Below, one piece after another: positions 19,240 to 28,565 of a stretch of DNA of 64,000 nt. The position numbers and the translations under genes are program-made. The notes under the pieces were generated by a model that worked only from the letters and a program-made list of their open reading frames with translations, was not told the origin of the DNA and made no database searches. Source of the DNA: Methylotenera sp. (GTDB lineage Bacteria; Pseudomonadota; Gammaproteobacteria; Burkholderiales; Methylophilaceae); assembly GCF_029945535.1 (NCBI RefSeq), contig NZ_JAQSCU010000018.1:305340-369339 (forward strand). Direction: 5' to 3'. Position 1 is the first letter of the stretch, and each line of letters starts with the position of its first letter.

Positions 19240-19512
19240 TACCGCTCCCAATTATCAAAAATACTTACGCAAAACTAACTGCCCGCCGCTCTAATTTCCA
19301 GTGGACGTCTGCGACTAATCTAAATTATTCAATCAATTAACGCGCTATTTTAGCGAAAATCACCTATTCGTGATAGCATTTTTCACTATTGTTTATCACG
19401 TCGCTCAATATAACATTTAGCTTATCCTCGCTTAGCACCAAATAGCGAGATATAAGCAGTGCTGTATTTACGAAAATGACGTTTAAGTTTTACCCAAAAG
19501 AATTGGATTTTC

Positions 19513-20181
19513 ATGCCCTTGTTTCAAAATGCTGCTTTTTTTATTTCAGCACACCATTTACGCGATTTACCGCCAGCCAGCGGTATTGAAGTGGCTTTTG
19601 CAGGCCGCTCAAATGCGGGTAAATCGAGTGCACTTAACACGCTTGCCAATCACAATCGCCTAGCCTTTGTCAGCAAGCAACCTGGTCGCACACAGCTCAT
19701 TAACTTTTTCACTTTAGGTAACGACAGACATTTAGTCGATCTGCCAGGTTATGGCTACGCTAAAGTACCAGAAGCCATGCGTGCGCACTGGCAAAACGTA
19801 CTGGCTCGCTATTTAGGCGAGCGCTCAAGCTTAGGTGGCCTTGTATTGGTAATGGATAGCCGCCATCCACTTACTCCGCTAGACCGTCAAATGTTAAATT
19901 GGTTTTGTCCGAGTGGCAAACCAGTGCATGTTTTATTAACTAAATCTGATAAATTATCGCGCGGTGAAGCCTCGCTGACGCTCAACAGAGTGCGTAAAGA
20001 ACTGATCGAAACATGGGGCAATCATTATCATAGCGAATGTACGATTCAGCTGTTCTCTAGCCTGAAAAAACAAGGTGTTGAAGAAGCTGAAGCAGTCATT
20101 GGCAAGTGGCTGTTTGCGGAAACACCTGAGGATTTAGTACGTAAATCGTTTAATCTTGTAAATGATAAAGATCCAGAATAA
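19513..20181 (+). CDS. engB: Ribosome biogenesis GTP-binding protein EngB/YsxC/YihA
   Basis: An essential circularised GTPase of large-subunit assembly, 222 residues. G1 [10 protein letters not shown]2/G3 region RTQLINFF and [12 protein letters not shown]4 TKSD and G5 SSLKKQG are all present. In many Betaproteobacteria engB is divergent from a cytochrome c gene, as here; the 273-base gap with the cytochrome contains no other gene that I can see. Confidence 0.97.
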   Translation: MPLFQNAAFFISAHHLRDLPPASGIEVAFAGRSNAGKSSALNTLANHNRLAFVSKQPGRTQLINFFTLGNDRHLVDLPGYGYAKVPEAMRAHWQNVLARYLGERSSLGGLVLVMDSRHPLTPLDRQMLNWFCPSGKPVHVLLTKSDKLSRGEASLTLNRVRKELIETWGNHYHSECTIQLFSSLKKQGVEEAEAVIGKWLFAETPEDLVRKSFNLVNDKDPE

Positions 20182-20202
20182 GCGGTTTATTTTATGTATC
20201 CC

Positions 20203-20225
20203 TCGATAACGCGCAGCGTTATCGA
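20203..20225. terminator. Hairpin between convergent engB and trmB
   Basis: Ten-base perfect arms TCGATAACGC and GCGTTATCGA with a 3-base loop lie between two converging genes. There is no T run directly after it on either strand, so it may stop transcription only partly, or act as a 3'-end barrier in both directions. Confidence 0.55.
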
Positions 20226-20251
20226 AACTAAAAACCTCAAGTCAGTGGATT

Positions 20252-21001
20252 TTATTGACGCTTAAACACCATATCCCACACGCCATGCCCTAGCTTTATG
20301 CCACGGTTTTCAAACTTAGTGAGCGGTCTATAACTAGGTTTTTCAGCATAGCTTTCTGCAGTATTTTGCAATTGCGGCTCTGCATTTAACACGTCTAACA
20401 CCCACTCCGCGTATTCTTGCCAATCGGTCGCCACATGTAAATAACCGCCTACTTTAAGCTTGCTGCACAGTAACTTCACAAACTCAGCTTGAATCAAACG
20501 ACGTTTGTGATGACGCGCTTTATGCCAAGGGTCAGGAAAGAAAATATGTACGCCATCTAAGCTGGCATCAGCCAACATATTTTGTAGCACATCGACTACG
20601 TCATGCTGAATAATTCGAATGTTAGTGAGCGCTGACTCTTCTATTAACTTAAGCAGAGCACCAACTCCAGGCGTATGCACCTCAGCCGCAAGAAAATCAC
20701 ATTCAGGTAAAGTTTGGGCGATCTTTGCAGTGGTTTCACCCATGCCAAAACCGATTTCTAATATCTTCTTGCTGTCTGTGCGATTAAATTTTGCGTTTAA
20801 ATCGATGATTTCTGGCACGTAATCAATGCCGAATTTGGGTCGGCCAACTTCTAAAGCGTGCGCCTGCCCTTTGGTAACGCGACCTTGACGCAACACAAAA
20901 CTGCGTATGCGACGGCCTTTTAAGGCTTCTTTATCTGCATCTACGGCAGCATCTAAAACTGGAGATTGTTCGGGTTGGTTTAATTTTGTCATAGTACGCA
21001 T
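20252..21001 (-). CDS. trmB: tRNA (guanine-N7-)-methyltransferase TrmB
   Basis: TrmB makes m7G46 in tRNA variable loops. SAM-binding [25 protein letters not shown] and the catalytic [16 protein letters not shown] are visible, and TDWQEYAEW lies further on. Starts are uncertain: ATG at 21001 and at 20992 are both possible, and a TTG at 21022 would add seven residues; none has a clear ribosome site. A TATAAT overlaps the first ATG. A REP-type inverted repeat lies just upstream. Confidence 0.95.
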   Translation of the reverse strand: MRTMTKLNQPEQSPVLDAAVDADKEALKGRRIRSFVLRQGRVTKGQAHALEVGRPKFGIDYVPEIIDLNAKFNRTDSKKILEIGFGMGETTAKIAQTLPECDFLAAEVHTPGVGALLKLIEESALTNIRIIQHDVVDVLQNMLADASLDGVHIFFPDPWHKARHHKRRLIQAEFVKLLCSKLKVGGYLHVATDWQEYAEWVLDVLNAEPQLQNTAESYAEKPSYRPLTKFENRGIKLGHGVWDMVFKRQ

Positions 21002-21030
21002 TATACTGGATGTCCGAGGCAATTGCTTTC

Positions 21031-21103
21031 TGTAGGAGCGGTCTGTGGCCGCGAAAAAGCGCTTACATAAACAGCATTTTCGCGGCCACAGACCGCTCCT
21101 ACA
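21031..21103. repeat. REPIN-like inverted pair of REP sequences
   Basis: A 27-base arm at 21031-21057 (begins TGTAGGAGCGGTCTGTGGCC, then GCGAAAA) is repeated as a perfect reverse complement at 21077-21103, with a 19-base spacer. The core TGTAGGAGCGG...CGCGAA is the hallmark of GTAG-type REP elements known from Pseudomonas and other Proteobacteria, which are spread by RAYT (REP-associated tyrosine) transposases. It sits in the short gap between trmB and the MidA-like gene, both minus strand, and would form a very stable hairpin in the transcript. No RAYT gene is in the window. Confidence 0.9.
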
Positions 21104-21110
21104 TTAAAAT

Positions 21111-22277
21111 CTAAAGCGTATAAGATTTATCCCCCTGTATAAACCCCAGTAATGGCGCATCAAAATTTTTGCTCAGTGCAATAACCTTAAATAAATCGCC
21201 CATTTCTGCGGGAGATAGTAATTTTTGCGCAGCGGCTGCAAGTGGCGCATACCGTGCCATGTCATGCGGTGACACTTGCGACATCAACTCTAAGATACCG
21301 CAGTTCATTAAAAACTGCGCCTGACTGCAAAAGCCACTCAACGCTAAGCCATGATTCACACCTGCATGGGCAATACTGGTGAAATCAACATGCGCCGTGA
21401 TGTCCTGTAAACCGATATTAATTAAAGGGTCGCTATGTGCATAGTGCTGATAATGGCACATGAGCGTGCCTTGATTACGTTGCGGATGATAATACTCACG
21501 AGCAGCGAATCCATAATCAATCATCAAAATGATGCCTTGCCGCAGGCTATGCGCAAGGCTAGCGATCAAGCCGCTGGCCGCTGGGCAGACCTCTGTCACG
21601 TAGCCTTCTGGCAAATGGAGCTTGCTGACAGCACCTAGCATACTTGGCTCACTCAAAATCTTATCTTGCCAGACGAATTCGCCATCCTCAACAACTATAC
21701 CGCGTTCATATATGCCATCATTCTTAACGTTAACCATATGCACTGGAATAGCATCTAGCACTTCGTTACCTATAATCACGCCGTTAAAGTTTGAAGGCAG
21801 TTCAGTTAACCATTCCACCCGCTGCACTAAATCATTCGGTAATTTATTCTGCAAGGTTTCCAGCTGAACTTGGCGCAAGTGGTCACTTACTTCTAAGATA
21901 AAATATTTAGCTGGAACTGAACCCAACTCCGCCATAGTCAATAAAATATCAGCGGCTAATTTCCCTGTACCAGCGCCTAACTCCAGAATATTACCGTGCG
22001 TTATATCCAGCACCTGTGCGATTTGATTAGAAATTGTTTGCGCAAACAACGGCGAGATTTGTGGCGCGGTCACAAAATCTCCTCCACCTTTTTTGCTGTC
22101 ACCGAACTTTTGGCTGCCCGCGCTGTAATAACCTAAACTGGGCGCATACAGTGCCAAATGCATAAATTCTGCAAAACTTATCCAACCTTTTTGTGCATTG
22201 ATGGTCTTTTGAATCAGCGTAATCAGTTGCTGGCTATGTTTTTGGGCTTCAACTGAAGGGGTGGGCAATGTATTCAT
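21111..22277 (-). CDS. SAM-dependent methyltransferase, MidA/NDUFAF7 family (COG1565)
   Basis: A 388-residue protein of the family whose mitochondrial member NDUFAF7 methylates an arginine of complex I subunit NDUFS2. Features are ISFAEFMHLALYAPSLGYYS near the N-terminus, GDFVTAPQISPLFA, the SAM motif ILELGAGTGKLAADIL, IIGNEVLDAIPVH and MIDYGF. In bacteria it commonly neighbours a pteridine reductase gene, as here, where the two are divergent with 43 bases between them. The bacterial substrate is not established. Confidence 0.92.
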   Translation of the reverse strand: MNTLPTPSVEAQKHSQQLITLIQKTINAQKGWISFAEFMHLALYAPSLGYYSAGSQKFGDSKKGGGDFVTAPQISPLFAQTISNQIAQVLDITHGNILELGAGTGKLAADILLTMAELGSVPAKYFILEVSDHLRQVQLETLQNKLPNDLVQRVEWLTELPSNFNGVIIGNEVLDAIPVHMVNVKNDGIYERGIVVEDGEFVWQDKILSEPSMLGAVSKLHLPEGYVTEVCPAASGLIASLAHSLRQGIILMIDYGFAAREYYHPQRNQGTLMCHYQHYAHSDPLINIGLQDITAHVDFTSIAHAGVNHGLALSGFCSQAQFLMNCGILELMSQVSPHDMARYAPLAAAAQKLLSPAEMGDLFKVIALSKNFDAPLLGFIQGDKSYTL

Positions 22278-22320
22278 AGACTTAGATTATAATGGCTAAC
22301 AATTAAGATTGGATTAATGC

Positions 22321-23073
22321 GTGGTTACAAAACACATAAATAAAGTGGTACTCATTACTGGCGGGGCAAAACGCGTTGGCGCGGCGATATGTCGTAGCCT
22401 GCATGCAGAAGGCTTTAACTTGATGATTCATTACAAAAGCTCAATCAAAGAAGCACGCGCCTTGCAAGCTGAGTTAAGTTTACAACGCCCAAGTTCCGTA
22501 GCGATTATTCAGGGCGACTTATTGAATATCGCCAGCTTACCTAATTTAATTAGGGAAACCATTAACCACTTTGGGCGCTTAGATGTACTCATCAATAATG
22601 CGTCCACCTACTACCCCACTGAAATTGGCGAGATTGATGAATCTAAATGGCAAGATTTAATGGGCAGCAATTTAAAAGCACCGCTGTTTTTATCGCAAGC
22701 TGCTGCGCCCGAGCTACGCAAAAATCATGGCTGTATCGTCAACATTACCGATATGCACGTAGAACGCCCGAAAAAAGGCTACATTGTTTACAGTGTAGCA
22801 AAGGCTGGCTTAGTGACACTGACTAAGTCACTAGCGCATGAGTTAAGCCCCGAAGTACGCGTCAATGCAGTCGCGCCAGGCCCTGTACAATGGCCGGAAA
22901 ACAATCCGCAGTTTGATGAAGTATATCGTCAGCGCGTTATCAACCAAACTTTGCTCAAGCGAGTAGGCGAGGCAGAAGACGTAGCGAAAGCAGTGAAGTT
23001 TTTGGTGACTGATGCGCCTTTTATTACAGGTCACGTGTTGGCTGTGGATGGCGGACGCTCTTTAAATCTTTAA
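22321..23073 (+). CDS. Pteridine reductase, short-chain dehydrogenase family
   Basis: A 250-residue SDR. NADP-binding TGGAKRVGAAI carries the basic residues typical of pteridine reductases. The catalytic triad position normally held by Ser is Asp in NITDMHVERP, 13 residues before Tyr of YIVYSVAK, as in PTR1/FolM enzymes that reduce dihydrofolate and biopterin. The start is GTG at 22321; the nearby ATG at 22317 is out of frame. It is followed by ttcA 40 bases on. In methylotrophs reduced pterins serve C1 carriers, but a specific role is not shown. Confidence 0.88.
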   Translation: MVTKHINKVVLITGGAKRVGAAICRSLHAEGFNLMIHYKSSIKEARALQAELSLQRPSSVAIIQGDLLNIASLPNLIRETINHFGRLDVLINNASTYYPTEIGEIDESKWQDLMGSNLKAPLFLSQAAAPELRKNHGCIVNITDMHVERPKKGYIVYSVAKAGLVTLTKSLAHELSPEVRVNAVAPGPVQWPENNPQFDEVYRQRVINQTLLKRVGEAEDVAKAVKFLVTDAPFITGHVLAVDGGRSLNL

Positions 23074-23113
23074 AAAATATTGAACAAAGCAAACTAATTA
23101 AATTAAACAACCT

Positions 23114-24019
23114 ATGATTAACCATTTACCAGCAAACCATTCCAATAACTTCATCAAGCTACGCAATAGCCTGATTAGCGCCACGGGCAAAGCGATTGGC
23201 GATTACAATATGATTGAAGAAGGTGACACGGTGCTGGTATGCATGAGCGGCGGCAAGGATTCTCACGCCATGCTGATGATTCTGCTGGCTTTGCAAGAGC
23301 GTGCGCCGATTAACTTCAAGCTCATCGCTATGAATCTTGACCAAAAGCAACCCGGCTTTCCTGCTGACATTTTGCCGGCTTACTTTGAAAAGCTTGGCAT
23401 TGATTACCGTATCGTAGAGGCTGATACCTATTCGATTGTAAAAGAGAAGATTCCAGAAGGCGCAACGACTTGTAGTTTATGTTCACGTTTGCGTCGCGGC
23501 ATTATTTACACCACGGCAAAAAAGCTAGGAGCTAACAAAATTGCGCTTGGGCATCATCGTGATGACATTGTAGAGACACTATTTCTCAATATGTTTTTTG
23601 GCGCGAAGTTAAAAGCCATGCCGCCTAAGCTTTCTACCAATGACAAACAAAATATCGTCATTCGTCCATTGGCCTATTGCAGCGAAAAAGATATCGCCAG
23701 CTACGCGCGCCAAATGGAATTCCCAATCATTCCATGCGATTTATGCGGCAGCCAAGAGAACCTACAACGTCAAAAAGTAAAAGATATGCTGCAAGTTTGG
23801 GAGCGCGAGCACCCAGGTCGTATCAATAATATCTTCCGTGCAATTGGCAATGTAGAGCCCTCACACTTGGCTGATTTTGACTTATATGACTTTAAAGGCT
23901 TGAGCCAAGCCAAGCCAGATGATGAAGATCCACTTTTCGGCGACATCGCTAAAGAAAGTGAAGCGCTTAGCTTAAATAGCACTGACGGTACACGAATCGA
24001 ATTTATTCGAAACACATAA
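23114..24019 (+). CDS. ttcA: tRNA 2-thiocytidine biosynthesis protein TtcA
   Basis: TtcA puts sulphur on cytidine 32 of tRNA using ATP and a [4Fe-4S] cluster. The 301-residue protein has the PP-loop [10 protein letters not shown], the paired cysteines CSLC ([12 protein letters not shown]) and CDLC ([14 protein letters not shown]), and [14 protein letters not shown]. The layout is complete. It follows the pteridine reductase in the same direction. Confidence 0.97.
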   Translation: MINHLPANHSNNFIKLRNSLISATGKAIGDYNMIEEGDTVLVCMSGGKDSHAMLMILLALQERAPINFKLIAMNLDQKQPGFPADILPAYFEKLGIDYRIVEADTYSIVKEKIPEGATTCSLCSRLRRGIIYTTAKKLGANKIALGHHRDDIVETLFLNMFFGAKLKAMPPKLSTNDKQNIVIRPLAYCSEKDIASYARQMEFPIIPCDLCGSQENLQRQKVKDMLQVWEREHPGRINNIFRAIGNVEPSHLADFDLYDFKGLSQAKPDDEDPLFGDIAKESEALSLNSTDGTRIEFIRNT

Positions 24020-24065
24020 TGTTACAAATTAATCGATAAATTTGCGTAGTATGTGCGGTAAGTTG

Positions 24066-24095
24066 TTGTCTTATAGCCATTTACCTTGCTATTAT
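24066..24095 (+). promoter_or_regulatory. Candidate sigma-70 promoter of topA
   Basis: TTGTCT and TATTAT are separated by 18 bases in the 140-base gap between ttcA and topA. The implied start site is near 24102, about 58 bases before the topA ATG. Found by eye. Confidence 0.35.
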
Positions 24096-24159
24096 CCGAG
24101 TTGTAAGCTTAGCAATTCTATAATTCAGCCCATTTAATCACTCATTCTTCTAGGCATGC

Positions 24160-26766
24160 ATGTCCAAACTGTTAATTGTTGAATCTCCTTCTAAGGCAAA
24201 AACGCTCAAGAAATATCTTGGTAGCGACTTTGAAGTGCTTGCCTCTTACGGACACGTGCGCGACTTGATTCCGAAAAATGGTGCAGTGGATACCGCCAAT
24301 GATTTCGCCATGAAATACGACATTATCGAACGCAACAGTAAACATGTAGACGCGATTGCCAAGGCTGTAAAAAGCGCCGATAGCATCTATCTCGCAACCG
24401 ATCCGGACCGCGAAGGTGAAGCGATTTCATGGCATATTGCCGAAATTTTAAAGTCTAAGAACTTACTTAAAAATAAAGTCATGAAGCGTGTGGTGTTTCA
24501 TGAAATTACCAAAAGTGCAGTTGAACACGCGATTGCCGAGCCACGCGATATTTCTATGCCAATGGTAAACGCTCAACAAGCGCGTCGTGCTTTAGATTAC
24601 TTGGTAGGCTTTAACTTATCGCCTTTATTGTGGAAAAAAATCCGTCGCGGTTTATCTGCTGGACGTGTGCAAAGCCCCGCACTACGCTTAATCGTTGAGC
24701 GTGAGCTTGAGATTGAAGCGTTTAAATCACAAGAGTACTGGTCTGTTCATTTAGATGCTTTAAAACATAGCCACGGCTTCACTGCGAAACTGATACAGCT
24801 CAACAATCAAAAAGTTGAGCAATTCACGGTGATTAACCATGACCAACAATCTGACATAGTTGGCAAATTATTACTCGCTAGCGCAGGTAAAACGACAGTT
24901 TCGCGTGTTGAGAAAAAACAACGTAGCCGCAGCCCAGCTGCTCCATTTACGACCTCTACCCTGCAACAAGAAGCTGTGCGTAAATTAGGCTTTACCACTT
25001 CGCGCGCCATGCGTGTTGCACAGCAACTGTACGAAGGTATGGACGTAGGCAGCGGTACAGTGGGTTTGATTACTTACATGCGTACCGACTCATTCAGCAT
25101 TGCATCTGAGGCAATTGCGCAGATTCGTGACTACGTGAAAAAGAATTTTGATGCAGAGTATTTGCCAAAAGCGGCCATCCAATACAAAACAAAATCTAAA
25201 AGTGCACAAGAAGCACATGAGGCTATTCGCCCAACCGACATTAGCCGCACGCCCGCAAGCGTTCGTCAATACTTAACAGACGAGCAATTTAAACTATATG
25301 AAATGATTTGGAAGCGCGCCTTGGCTTGCCAAATGGCGCCTGCCAAGTTTGATGCAGTTAGCGTAGATTTAAGCGTAGGCTCTGACGCCAACTTATTCCG
25401 TGCTTCTGGTCAAACCCTCGTATTCCCGGGTTTTATTGCCGTATACATGGAAGGCACGGACGATGAGGAAGAAGAAGGCGAAAGCAAGCTCCCACATCTT
25501 GAAACTGGCGAAGTATTGACCGTTGAAAAAATCTACGGTGACCAACACTTTACAGAACCTCCACCACGTTATGGCGAAGCTAGCTTGGTCAAGATTTTAG
25601 AAGAGTACGGTATTGGCCGTCCTTCTACTTACGCCAGCATCATTAGTACGCTGCAAGACCGTGAATATGTATTATTAGACAAAAAACGCTTTACGCCGAC
25701 TGATGTTGGACGTGTGGTGAATAAGTTTTTAACAGAACATTTTACTAAATATGTCGACTATGCATTTACTTCTAACCTTGAAGATGCGCTCGATAGCGTT
25801 GCCGAGGGAGAGCGTGAGTGGTTACCGCTCATGGCGGAGTTTTGGCAAGGTTTCAACCAACAATTACTCAGCAAAGCCGATGTAGAGCGCCCAGGTAATG
25901 AGTTGATTGATGAAGCTTGTCCTAAATGTGGTAAGCCATTACAAAAACAACTCAGCCGTTTCGGTACATTTATTGGCTGTACAGGCTATAACGATGAACC
26001 TAAATGTGATTACAAACGCAGCTTAAATGGCGCAGCACAAGTTGGAAGCGATCCAATCATCATTGGTAACGATGACGAATCTGGCAAAGAAATCATGCTG
26101 ATGAATGGTCCATACGGCCCTTATTTACAACTGGGGTTGGCCATTGAAGGTGACAAAAAGAAACCAAAGCGTGTCAGCGTACCTAAAGAAATTTCATTAA
26201 CGGATATGAATTTAGAAACCGCGAAAATGGTGCTATCTTTACCGCGTGATCTTGGTTTACATCCAGTCACGAATAAAAAAATCGTGGCTAATATTGGTCG
26301 TTTCGGGCCTTACGTGAATCACGATGCTAAGTTTAAATCGATTCCAAAAACTGAGAGCGTATTTACTATTGATTTAGACGGTGCAGTAGCCTTATTAGCT
26401 GCAGCCCACACAGGTCCAGCGCCATTAGCCACATTAGGCAACCATCCAACTGAAGATGGTCAAATTGAAGTGTTTGCAGGCCGCTACGGACCTTATGTAC
26501 AACACGGTAAGATTCGCGCAACACTGCCAAAAAGCGTTGAGCCTGAATCACTGACTTTGGATGAAGCTTTGGAATTACTAATGGCTAAAGCGCAAAAAGA
26601 AGCGCCAGCTAAAAAGACGGCTACGAAAAAGCCAGCTGCTAAAAAAATACCGGCCAAAAAACCTGCTGCAGTTAAAGCCACAGCTAAAAAACCAGCGGCA
26701 AGTAAGACCGCGGCGAAGAAGCCTGCTGCTAAAAAGGCCGCTCCTAAGAAAGCTGCCACTCAATAA
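24160..26766 (+). CDS. topA: DNA topoisomerase I with lysine/alanine-rich tail
   Basis: Type IA topoisomerase relaxing negative supercoils, 868 residues. Toprim motifs IVESPSKAKT and ATDPDREGEAISWH, the active-site Tyr in GLITYMRTDS, and EAHEAIRPTD are present. One four-cysteine zinc finger (CPKCGKP...CTGYNDEPKC) follows near residue 587, fewer than the three of E. coli. Two or three C-terminal repeats with GPYGPYLQLG and FGPYVNHD come next. The last roughly 58 residues are KKPAA/AKK repeats like histone H1. Promoter and terminator are both visible, so it is monocistronic. Confidence 0.98.
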   Translation: MSKLLIVESPSKAKTLKKYLGSDFEVLASYGHVRDLIPKNGAVDTANDFAMKYDIIERNSKHVDAIAKAVKSADSIYLATDPDREGEAISWHIAEILKSKNLLKNKVMKRVVFHEITKSAVEHAIAEPRDISMPMVNAQQARRALDYLVGFNLSPLLWKKIRRGLSAGRVQSPALRLIVERELEIEAFKSQEYWSVHLDALKHSHGFTAKLIQLNNQKVEQFTVINHDQQSDIVGKLLLASAGKTTVSRVEKKQRSRSPAAPFTTSTLQQEAVRKLGFTTSRAMRVAQQLYEGMDVGSGTVGLITYMRTDSFSIASEAIAQIRDYVKKNFDAEYLPKAAIQYKTKSKSAQEAHEAIRPTDISRTPASVRQYLTDEQFKLYEMIWKRALACQMAPAKFDAVSVDLSVGSDANLFRASGQTLVFPGFIAVYMEGTDDEEEEGESKLPHLETGEVLTVEKIYGDQHFTEPPPRYGEASLVKILEEYGIGRPSTYASIISTLQDREYVLLDKKRFTPTDVGRVVNKFLTEHFTKYVDYAFTSNLEDALDSVAEGEREWLPLMAEFWQGFNQQLLSKADVERPGNELIDEACPKCGKPLQKQLSRFGTFIGCTGYNDEPKCDYKRSLNGAAQVGSDPIIIGNDDESGKEIMLMNGPYGPYLQLGLAIEGDKKKPKRVSVPKEISLTDMNLETAKMVLSLPRDLGLHPVTNKKIVANIGRFGPYVNHDAKFKSIPKTESVFTIDLDGAVALLAAAHTGPAPLATLGNHPTEDGQIEVFAGRYGPYVQHGKIRATLPKSVEPESLTLDEALELLMAKAQKEAPAKKTATKKPAAKKIPAKKPAAVKATAKKPAASKTAAKKPAAKKAAPKKAATQ

Positions 26767-26834
26767 TATAAGGTTCAATAATCAAAAGCTAAATAAACTT
26801 AGGTTTAATAGCTCAATAGTTAATTAATTTACGG

Positions 26835-26872
26835 CAATAAAAAAGCGGCTTCTAAGCCGCTTTTTTATTGCA
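26835..26872. terminator. Bidirectional terminator between topA and the endopeptidase gene
   Basis: AAGCGGCTT and AAGCCGCTT form a perfect 9-bp stem with a TCT-type 2- to 4-base loop. It is flanked by A and T runs, and the whole GCAATAAAAA...TTTTTATTGC is symmetrical. It serves both converging genes. Confidence 0.92.
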
Positions 26873-26877
26873 CTTAT

Positions 26878-26911
26878 ACTTATTTAAGTCACTTACTTAT
26901 TTAAGTCACTT
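26878..26911. repeat. 17-bp tandem duplication beside the endopeptidase stop codon
   Basis: ACTTATTTAAGTCACTT occurs twice with no spacer, ending two bases before the stop codon of the minus-strand gene. Each unit contains the interrupted palindrome ACTTA-TT-TAAGT. Probably a replication-slippage duplication. Confidence 0.85.
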
Positions 26912-26913
26912 TT

Positions 26914-27945
26914 TTAACCACTAACATTCTCGCCCAATAAGGCAGTATCGTTATACTCAATCCATTTACGAATTCTATTAGCGTCACCAATACGTGACTG
27001 TTTGCCTGCTGAATCCAGCAATACAATAATCATAGGCTGACCAGAGATTTCCGCTTGCATCACTAAGCAACGTCCAGCCTCATTGATAAAGCCAGTCTTA
27101 GATAAACCAATCACCCAATCACTACCTCGCACTAGCGAGTTGGTATTTACAAAGTTAATTGGATTTTCACGTCCATACAATGTAATTTCTTGTGAGGCAG
27201 TTGTAGTTACTTGGCGAATTTCAGGGTAGTGGTATGCAGCATTCACCATTTTCACCAAATCTTCTGCCGTAGAAACATTATTGCTATCTAAGCCTGTAGC
27301 ATCATAGAAACGTGTAGATTTCATACCCAACACGTCAGCTTTACGATTCATCGCCACCATAAATGCGCCGATACCACCTGGGTAATTACGCGCTAAAGCA
27401 GAGGCTGCACGATTCTCTGATGACATCAGTGCTAATTGCAGGAGTTCACCACGCGTAAGTTGTGTCCCTACGTTCAATCTGGAATGTGTGCGTTTTATAT
27501 AATCTACATCTTCATCTCCGATAAACAACAAATCATCCATCGGTAAATGTGCATCTAACATCACCATTGCCGTCATCAACTTAGTGACAGAGGCAATAGG
27601 GGTAGATTGACTGGTATTCTTTGCGTAGATGATTTCACCAGTCAGTTGATTAATCACTAAGGCTTTAGATGAAGCTAGCTCTAATGGCCCACTTCCGTCG
27701 TAAGCACGTGGCACAATCATGCTTACTTTCTGAACGTGTACTCTTGATTTTTTAACACCAGCTACATTTCTATTCAGCTTGTATTTTGCAAGGTCATAGT
27801 TGCCGGCTTTATTTTTTTGATATTTGGTATGCGTCACTTTGATGTGAGATACCACATGCTTATGCGTTTTTTTTGTAGCCGCATACGAAAGCATGGGCGA
27901 CAAACTTAGTGTTAAGGCGGTATAAAGTAGTATAAGTTTGCGCAT
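26914..27945 (-). CDS. pbpG: D-alanyl-D-alanine endopeptidase, PBP7/8 type (peptidase S11)
   Basis: A penicillin-binding protein that cuts peptidoglycan cross-links in the periplasm, 343 residues. Signal peptide at 1-22 (LILLYTALTLSLSP...SYAA). A very basic stretch (KKTHKHVVSHIKVTHTKYQK) of about 50 residues follows and probably binds the wall. The S11 motifs are SVTKLMTAM (nucleophile Ser), SENRAAS and SKTGFINEAG. There is no C-terminal amphipathic anchor, which favours PbpG over DacA/DacC. Confidence 0.92.
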   Translation of the reverse strand: MRKLILLYTALTLSLSPMLSYAATKKTHKHVVSHIKVTHTKYQKNKAGNYDLAKYKLNRNVAGVKKSRVHVQKVSMIVPRAYDGSGPLELASSKALVINQLTGEIIYAKNTSQSTPIASVTKLMTAMVMLDAHLPMDDLLFIGDEDVDYIKRTHSRLNVGTQLTRGELLQLALMSSENRAASALARNYPGGIGAFMVAMNRKADVLGMKSTRFYDATGLDSNNVSTAEDLVKMVNAAYHYPEIRQVTTTASQEITLYGRENPINFVNTNSLVRGSDWVIGLSKTGFINEAGRCLVMQAEISGQPMIIVLLDSAGKQSRIGDANRIRKWIEYNDTALLGENVSG

Positions 27946-28148
27946 AAATAAATTAGTTTCTTTTACGTCATAGAGTTACGAGATAATTCTATATAAAAAC
28001 TTTAGCTTTGTCATTAAAAATGTTTATCTTTAATATTACTCTTAATTAACGGTTAATTATCTATTAATTTTATTTTAACAATTCGATTATTAGCAATATA
28101 ATCACAGGCTTATTCATCAATTAAGCCATCACTTTTAAAGTAAGCAAA

Positions 28149-28535
28149 ATGCAAATTCCAAAGACTATTCTATACAGCAACGCACATTTATGGACTAAGG
28201 CGTCGGCTGACGGCGCATGGGAGGCTGGCATTACAGACTATGCGCAGGATTTACTAGGGGATATTGTGTTTATAGAAGCACCTGCAATTGGCACTAAGCT
28301 AGTGGCTGGGCAGCCTTGCGGCCTCGTTGAATCAGTAAAAACAGGTTCGGATTTACACGCTTTGGTTGATGGTGACGTGATTGAAATCAATCACGAGCTG
28401 ATTAACTCACCAGAGCTAATCAATGAAAAACCATATCAAGCATGGATATTTAAATATAAGCCGAGTGACGATGATGTGAGCAAAACACTATTATCCGCCG
28501 AGGCATACCAAGCTTTACTTGACGGCGTTGCTTAA
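28149..28535 (+). CDS. Isolated glycine cleavage H-like lipoyl protein
   Basis: A 128-residue protein with the GcvH layout. The N-terminal LYSNAHLWTKASADGAWEAG matches the family's HxWxxxxxDG-type start, GITDYAQDLLGDIVFIEAP the middle, and ESVKTGSDLHALVDG carries the lipoylation lysine Lys64. Family members shuttle aminomethyl groups on lipoate. No gcvT, gcvP or lipoylation genes are nearby. It could serve a glycine cleavage system encoded elsewhere, or be a GcvH-like lipoate-binding protein with another role. Upstream is a 203-base AT-rich gap with no clear promoter. Confidence 0.85.
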   Translation: MQIPKTILYSNAHLWTKASADGAWEAGITDYAQDLLGDIVFIEAPAIGTKLVAGQPCGLVESVKTGSDLHALVDGDVIEINHELINSPELINEKPYQAWIFKYKPSDDDVSKTLLSAEAYQALLDGVA

Positions 28536-28565
28536 GGACTTTAGTTAATACCCACTAAGCAAAGC

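Noticed and set aside
21002-21007. TATAAT just before trmB as a promoter
   Set aside because: No -35 hexamer is found at 16 to 18 bases, and the box overlaps a possible start codon.
26493-26778. Open frames antisense to the topA tail
   Set aside because: They arise from the repetitive Lys/Ala codons read backwards, giving an Ala/Phe/Gly-rich pseudo-protein with no ribosome site.
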